A stretch of DNA of 8,730 nt, taken from positions 1-8,730 of the forward strand of contig DAIEST010000151.1 in assembly GCA_027346125.1 (NCBI GenBank). The letters run 5' to 3'. This stretch comes from Leptospirillum sp. GTDB taxonomy: Bacteria; Nitrospirota; Leptospirillia; Leptospirillales; Leptospirillaceae. The notes under the pieces are model-generated. The model did no database searches. It was not told the DNA's origin and worked only from the letters and a program-made list of their open reading frames with translations. Position numbers and translations under genes: made by a program. Below are positions 5,417-8,730 of the stretch, one piece after another (within the stretch, counting starts at the first letter, position 1; each line of letters begins with the position of its first letter).

Positions 5417-6634
5417 ATGAGAAGAACCATCCCGGTCGACAAGCTGACGATCGGAATGAAAGTCGTCGGGATGGACAAAAGCTGGCTTGAGACAAGTTTT
5501 CTTTCCCATACCTTCACGATCCGATCCGAGCAGGACATCGACCGTCTCAAAAACAACGGGGTCTCGAAGGTCACGGTGGAAGAACCGGAAAGCTCTCCCG
5601 TCGAGACCCCGGAAGAGCTTTCCGGCCCTGCCGCTTCCGGGGAAGAGCCGCTCGCCGAAATCCCGGAAATCTCCTCTCCCGGGATACGGGAAGTCAGAAC
5701 GCTTCAGAAAGAGACGGTTCGCCTTCTTCAGAAGGCGTTTGAACAGAGCCGGCTGAAAAACGCCCTTCCCACCGCAGAACTCAGAAAACACGTCCGGGAA
5801 ACCGTCTCGACCCTTCTCGAGAACCCTCACGCCATTTCACTGCTCTCCGACATCCACGAGAACGACGACGAAACCTATGTCCATTCCGCCAACACCATGA
5901 TCCTGGCGGCAGGATTTGCCATCCGGCATCAGATGGAGGAGGGAGACAGTGTCCGGTGGGGGTTGGCCGCGCTGCTTCATGACATCGGAAAAACCCAGAT
6001 TCCGCAGGAGATCCTGAAAAAGCCGGGCCCGCTGAACACGATCGAATGGGAAGTCATGCATCGCCACCCCCAGCTCGGATTCCAGATCCTCCGGAAAAAC
6101 GACGATCCCGATGTCCGCGGACTGGCAGCCCAGGTCGCGGTAGAGCATCACGAACGACAGAACGGGACAGGGTATCCGCACAAGCTCGGACTCGATCAGA
6201 TTCACCCGGTATCCCGCTCCCTGATGGTCCTCGATATCTACGAGGCATTGACGGCAGACCGGGTCTACCGGGAAGGACTCCCCCCCCGTAAAGTCATCCA
6301 GTATCTGCTGGAAGGTCACAGGGACAAGGTTGCGATGTCCATCACCCTGGAACTGGCCGCCATGCTGGGAATCTATCCGATCGGAACTTTTGTGGGAACG
6401 AACAAGGGGGAAATCGGAATCATCCTGGACTACAGCGATCGGGAAAACCACCGGGGAGACGCAAAGATCCTCTTTCTGTTCGGGCAGGACCGGACGCTAT
6501 TGGCCAAACCCCAGACCCGGATCGTCTCCGGGCTCGACCCGGAAAAGATCGTCCGGACCTACGACCACCGGGAACTGGGATTTTCTCCCGAACAGGTGGA
6601 GATGCTTATGAGCACGGCGCAGAAGATTACTTGA
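5417..6634 (+). CDS. HD-GYP domain cyclic-di-GMP phosphodiesterase with DUF3391-like N-terminus
   Basis: HD-GYP proteins hydrolyse cyclic-di-GMP and so favour motility over biofilm. In this 405-residue cytosolic protein residues 1-55 (PVDKLTIGMKVVGMDKSW and following) match the DUF3391 module. A Pro/Glu-rich linker (56-92) and a helical segment precede the catalytic domain (about 140-320). That domain keeps H156, HDIGK (188-192), HRHP (215-218), HHERQNGTGYP (244-254) and D273, so all expected metal ligands and the GYP signature are present. A small beta-rich tail (about 320-380) follows, as in other DUF3391 HD-GYP proteins. The start is well supported by GGAGGG (5404-5409) seven nt before the ATG. 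No membrane helix or sensor domain is visible. Its 3' end overlaps the convergent TusA-like gene by 8 bp. Confidence 0.95.
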   Translation: MRRTIPVDKLTIGMKVVGMDKSWLETSFLSHTFTIRSEQDIDRLKNNGVSKVTVEEPESSPVETPEELSGPAASGEEPLAEIPEISSPGIREVRTLQKETVRLLQKAFEQSRLKNALPTAELRKHVRETVSTLLENPHAISLLSDIHENDDETYVHSANTMILAAGFAIRHQMEEGDSVRWGLAALLHDIGKTQIPQEILKKPGPLNTIEWEVMHRHPQLGFQILRKNDDPDVRGLAAQVAVEHHERQNGTGYPHKLGLDQIHPVSRSLMVLDIYEALTADRVYREGLPPRKVIQYLLEGHRDKVAMSITLELAAMLGIYPIGTFVGTNKGEIGIILDYSDRENHRGDAKILFLFGQDRTLLAKPQTRIVSGLDPEKIVRTYDHRELGFSPEQVEMLMSTAQKIT

Positions 6635-6869
6635 CCTTTCGGACCGTCACGTCCCAGAACCCTTCCTTCTTTTCTGTCTGGACGTGTTCCTGCCCCACTT
6701 TTCTGAGCCATGCGGGAATATCCTTGACCGACCCCTCGTCCGTCGACAGAACGGACAGCACCGTCCCGACCGGCTTCAGCTGGATCGTCTTGATCAGTTC
6801 CATCAGGGGACCGGGACAATACATGCCCCGGGCATCCACCACCTCATCAACCTTGAGTTCTTCCGCCAT
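6627..6869 (-). CDS. TusA/SirA-family sulfur-carrier protein
   Basis: This 80-residue protein has the TusA fold size and signature. VDARGMYCPGPLMELIKTI holds the catalytic Cys18 in a CPxP motif, followed by the usual strand (TVLSVLSTDEGSVKDIPAWL) and a C-terminal strand (FWDVTVRKVK). TusA-type proteins accept persulfide sulfur and pass it on, to tRNA thiolation, molybdenum cofactor or, in sulfur oxidisers, to DsrE-type and Hdr-like partners. It is the second gene of a minus-strand operon, 40 nt after the DsrE-like gene, with a GGGGG-rich ribosome site about 7 nt before the ATG. Genomes often hold several paralogues, so classical TusA in tRNA thiolation cannot be claimed. Confidence 0.93.
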   Translation of the reverse strand: MAEELKVDEVVDARGMYCPGPLMELIKTIQLKPVGTVLSVLSTDEGSVKDIPAWLRKVGQEHVQTEKKEGFWDVTVRKVK

Positions 6870-6909
6870 CCTCTTACCCCCTGATTCTACCCGTCAACAG
6901 GCACGCTCC

Positions 6910-7302
6910 CTAAACGAAGAGGATCTGCCCGCCTTCCGCAATTCCCAGAAAGGTGGCAACGCCCACCACCTCGTCGAACACAGGAATCATCTCTTCCAGA
7001 GGCTTCTCGAGAAGATCCAGTGCCAGGGAGCAGGCATAGACCTTCATTTCTCCCATTTCACGACCCTGGGCCAGAAGATCGGGGTAAAGGGGAGCCTTTT
7101 TCCTGAGGATCGCCTTCCCCACCTCCCCGACCTTCAGAAATTCCTTTTTCTCCACACGTTCTTTCACAAAACACGCCATTGCCGCCATGGTGACAAAAAC
7201 ATTGACGGTCATCCCGGACACCGCCGCGACAGAAGCCATCATGCTGGCGGCCTGAAGCTTTTCAAAATCGTCTGAAGCCAGAACCAACGAAATCTTTTCC
7301 AT
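6910..7302 (-). CDS. DsrE-family sulfur-relay protein
   Basis: This 130-residue DsrE-like protein begins KISLVLASDDFEKLQAA. It contains C44 in VTMAAMACFV and a conserved-looking C91 in MKVYACSLALDLL, and ends with DEVVGVATFLGIAEGGQILF, the closing block of DsrE-like proteins often annotated as peroxiredoxin-like. Proteins of this family carry or transfer sulfur with TusA partners, and a TusA-like gene follows directly in the same operon. The ATG at 7302 was chosen because it opens the first beta-strand and has AAAGG seven nt upstream; an upstream in-frame ATG at 7344 would add 14 poorly conserved-looking residues. The conserved-cysteine assignment rests on memory of the family, not an alignment. 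Confidence 0.9.
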   Translation of the reverse strand: MEKISLVLASDDFEKLQAASMMASVAAVSGMTVNVFVTMAAMACFVKERVEKKEFLKVGEVGKAILRKKAPLYPDLLAQGREMGEMKVYACSLALDLLEKPLEEMIPVFDEVVGVATFLGIAEGGQILFV

Positions 7303-7382
7303 GACAGGACCTTTTCCTTCCCAAACTCCCTGTCCGGTCGACACACAAGGAGTTCATCGGTGGAAGCCTCGGACATCGCCGG

Positions 7383-7412
7383 TTGGAAACCTCGATAGGT
7401 TTATTGTAGTAT
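7383..7412 (+). promoter_or_regulatory. Possible promoter of the small membrane-protein gene
   Basis: TTGGAA (7383-7388) and TAGTAT (7407-7412) are 18 nt apart. Each matches the consensus at 4 of 6 bases. It points toward the GTG at 7455 and overlaps the opposing promoter of the DsrE/TusA operon, so the two could exclude each other. Confidence 0.3.
7387..7402. promoter_or_regulatory. Inverted repeat abutting the DsrE/TusA -10 box
   Basis: AAACCT-CGAT-AGGTTT is a 6-bp inverted repeat placed directly against the -10 box of the minus-strand promoter, around its expected start site, and inside the spacer of the opposing plus promoter. That is a classic operator position. The cognate regulator is unknown. 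Confidence 0.35.
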
Positions 7413-7431
7413 CGCCCCAAACGTATCGCAA
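7403..7431 (-). promoter_or_regulatory. Promoter of the DsrE-TusA operon
   Basis: On the minus strand, TTGCGA (plus 7426-7431) and TACAAT (plus 7403-7408) are separated by exactly 17 nt. The start near 7396 gives a leader of about 95 nt before the ATG at 7302. In that leader GACAGG/CCTGTC (7303-7308 with 7329-7334) can form a stem that leaves the ribosome site in the loop. Confidence 0.55.
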
Positions 7432-7454
7432 GAACCAACAACCCCGGGACCCCT

Positions 7455-7673
7455 GTGAAAAAACGCTTGAGAACCATCGCAATCCTTCTTTTCGCAGCCG
7501 GAGTCGTCCCGGCCGGCGGACCGGTCTGTCTGGGCCTTGTCCGGGACGACATCCATGCCCATTCGTCCATTGGCGACTACGGCCTGCAGGCCATCACGGC
7601 AAGCGGATTCGTCATCATGGCGCTTGGACTCTACCTTCTCTGGCTTTCCCGAACGTCCCCTCCCGACGCCTGA
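7455..7673 (+). CDS. Small two-helix membrane protein of unknown function
   Basis: This 72-residue product is not recognised. It starts with GTG and a positively charged MKKRLR. Hydrophobic helices lie at about 7-28 (TIAILLFAAGVVPAGG and on) and 46-66 (AITASGFVIMALGLYLLWLS). A polar loop with Asp and His (RDDIHAHSS) lies between them. By the positive-inside rule both ends would be cytoplasmic. Codon choice (gcc, gtc, atc, ggc) resembles neighbouring genes, which supports a real gene. The ribosome site is weak. The last 43 bp overlap the convergent phosphoesterase gene. Chance antisense coding is less likely because most of the ORF does not overlap another gene. Confidence 0.6.
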   Translation: MKKRLRTIAILLFAAGVVPAGGPVCLGLVRDDIHAHSSIGDYGLQAITASGFVIMALGLYLLWLSRTSPPDA

Positions 7674-8680
7674 CCCCGGACTCCCGGCTTCCCCTCCCCC
7701 GTGAACACCGCCGGCGGAAGAAGCTGTCCGGATCCCCCGACGGGATCCGGAACCCGGAAGATCGCCCCGATCGTCCGGACCAGTCTTCGATGATCCTCGT
7801 ATCCCCCGATGCGGCGGGGTCCTTTCTCGAACGATGTCAGGACCAGGAACGGGACCCTTCCTCCCCATCCCCGGGGGTGCTTCCGGCGGATCCTGTCGGA
7901 GACTCGCTGCCAGACCGGGTAGCGTCCTTCATCCCACGTCACGATGATCGCCGTCCGTTGCCGGCGCCACGCGGGAGAGTTCCGGATCCGGGTCACCCAC
8001 TTTTCCAGAAAACGGTCCCCGCTCCGGATCAGGGAAGCCCGACTCTTTTCGGAGCAGGCCTCCCCTCCGTGCATATCGTGACAGAGATCGCCGATCACAA
8101 AAGACAGGGCGGGGACATGCCCGCTCCCAAGATCCCGGTCGAGCCGGTCCACCGGAACGATCCGCCGGCGCCATCCGGAACTGGAGCGCATGCGGGGAAA
8201 GAGAAAGAACGGGTTGTGGCGAACCACATAGAGAGGCTTCCCGGCCGGAAACTGGTCTCCCAGAAAACCGGCGTACGGAAGCCCCTGGAAATACCCTTTC
8301 ACCGGGAACCCCCTGGAAACCAGCGATTCGACGATCGTCCGGTCCTGAAACCGTTGACGGGGATCGTCCGAATGGGATCCGTCCGTTCTGCCCGAGACAA
8401 GGGCGGCATAATTCGGCAGGCTGGGATGGGCCAGTGCATGGTAGTCCGTCAGGAGACCGTGGCGACGGGCAAGCCTGTTCATGAACGGAGCGTCGGGGTT
8501 CCCGACGATGTCGCCGAATCCCTTGTTCTCGAAGACGAATACAAAGACATGATCCATTCCGGGCTCCGGCCGGGCCAGGGCGGGAGAGGCGCACCACAGC
8601 GTCGCCCACAGCCAGAAAAAGCCGGCACCGGACAGAAGAGTCCGCCCGGGCCGCAATGTCTTCAAGACCTTCCGGATCAT
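7631..8680 (-). CDS. Secreted phosphoesterase of the phospholipase C/acid phosphatase (AcpA) family
   Basis: This 349-residue protein starts with a Sec signal peptide: basic MIRKVLKTLRPGR, hydrophobic 14-30, and cleavage after SPALA at about 36, so it should act outside the inner membrane. The mature part follows the phosphoesterase family pattern. It has VFVFVFENKGF (45-55), AHPSLPNYAALVSGRT (84-99) with the likely nucleophile Ser87, a YVVRHNPF block (151-158), HDMH (201-204), IIVTWDEG (245-252) and YEDHRRLVRTI (294-304). Substrates are phosphate mono- or diesters such as phospholipid headgroups, possibly for phosphate scavenging. The ATG has AAGGA six nt upstream and overlaps the stop of the preceding gene (ATGA). 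The C-terminal tail past about 325 is low in structure and overlaps the opposite-strand membrane-protein gene. Confidence 0.9.
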   Translation of the reverse strand: MIRKVLKTLRPGRTLLSGAGFFWLWATLWCASPALARPEPGMDHVFVFVFENKGFGDIVGNPDAPFMNRLARRHGLLTDYHALAHPSLPNYAALVSGRTDGSHSDDPRQRFQDRTIVESLVSRGFPVKGYFQGLPYAGFLGDQFPAGKPLYVVRHNPFFLFPRMRSSSGWRRRIVPVDRLDRDLGSGHVPALSFVIGDLCHDMHGGEACSEKSRASLIRSGDRFLEKWVTRIRNSPAWRRQRTAIIVTWDEGRYPVWQRVSDRIRRKHPRGWGGRVPFLVLTSFEKGPRRIGGYEDHRRLVRTIGAIFRVPDPVGGSGQLLPPAVFTGEGKPGVRGQASGGDVRESQRR

Positions 8681-8730
8681 CCGAAATCCTTCAGAAGCAG
8701 GAATTTCTTGAACCAGTCCTCGAAAACGAT
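8677..8730 (-). CDS. 3' end of an unidentified gene cut by the window edge
   Basis: The last 17 codons read IVFEDWFKKFLLLKDFG then TGA. The TGA overlaps the phosphoesterase ATG as ATGA. The frame contains the phosphoesterase ribosome site. Translational coupling suggests an operon in which this gene comes first. There is too little sequence to name it. Confidence 0.5.
   Translation of the reverse strand: MVFEDWFKKFLLLKDFG

Overview
The window looks like ordinary chromosomal DNA from a moderately GC-rich Gram-negative bacterium that uses sigma-54, makes or responds to cyclic-di-GMP, and exports proteins with signal peptides. The overall flavour (GC-rich, frequent GTG and TTG starts, a DsrE/TusA sulfur-carrier pair, an HD-GYP protein) would fit a Nitrospirota such as Leptospirillum. 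That is a weak impression, not something the sequence proves. I see no transposase, integrase, phage gene or CRISPR array.

Layout. Positions 49-244 (minus) hold two tandem serine tRNAs (GCU and UGA) behind a good sigma-70-type promoter. Positions 311-1171 (minus) encode an exported or membrane-anchored TPR protein, which starts only about 18 bp from the divergent tadA gene (1190-1684, plus). A third serine tRNA (CGA, 1776-1865, plus) has its own promoter and is followed after 24 nt by a sigma-54 enhancer-binding regulator (1890-3281), so the two may share a transcript. Next comes an apparently leaderless mazG (3419-4318), whose stop overlaps the GTG start of a TrpD-like (YbiB/TrpD2-type) gene (4315-5295). 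A 121-bp gap with two hairpins, one a perfect 15-bp stem, precedes an HD-GYP cyclic-di-GMP phosphodiesterase (5417-6634).

The second part runs mostly on the minus strand. A two-gene sulfur-carrier operon, DsrE-like (6910-7302) then TusA-like (6627-6869), has its promoter at 7403-7431 with an inverted repeat against the -10 box. A small two-helix membrane protein (7455-7673, plus) diverges from this operon and overlaps by 43 bp the 3' end of a secreted AcpA-type phosphoesterase (7631-8680, minus). That phosphoesterase is coupled by an ATGA overlap to a gene cut off by the right edge.

Functional themes are tRNA-Ser supply and tRNA editing (tadA), sigma-54 regulation, nucleotide housekeeping (MazG), second-messenger turnover and sulfur relay. 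No obvious new multi-gene defence or biosynthetic system is present. The most interesting points are regulatory: the tRNA/regulator bicistron with a hairpin over the ribosome-binding site, the leaderless mazG start, the perfect hairpin without a U-tract before the HD-GYP gene, the face-to-face promoters at 7383-7431, and a striking excess of the hexamer GGATCC.
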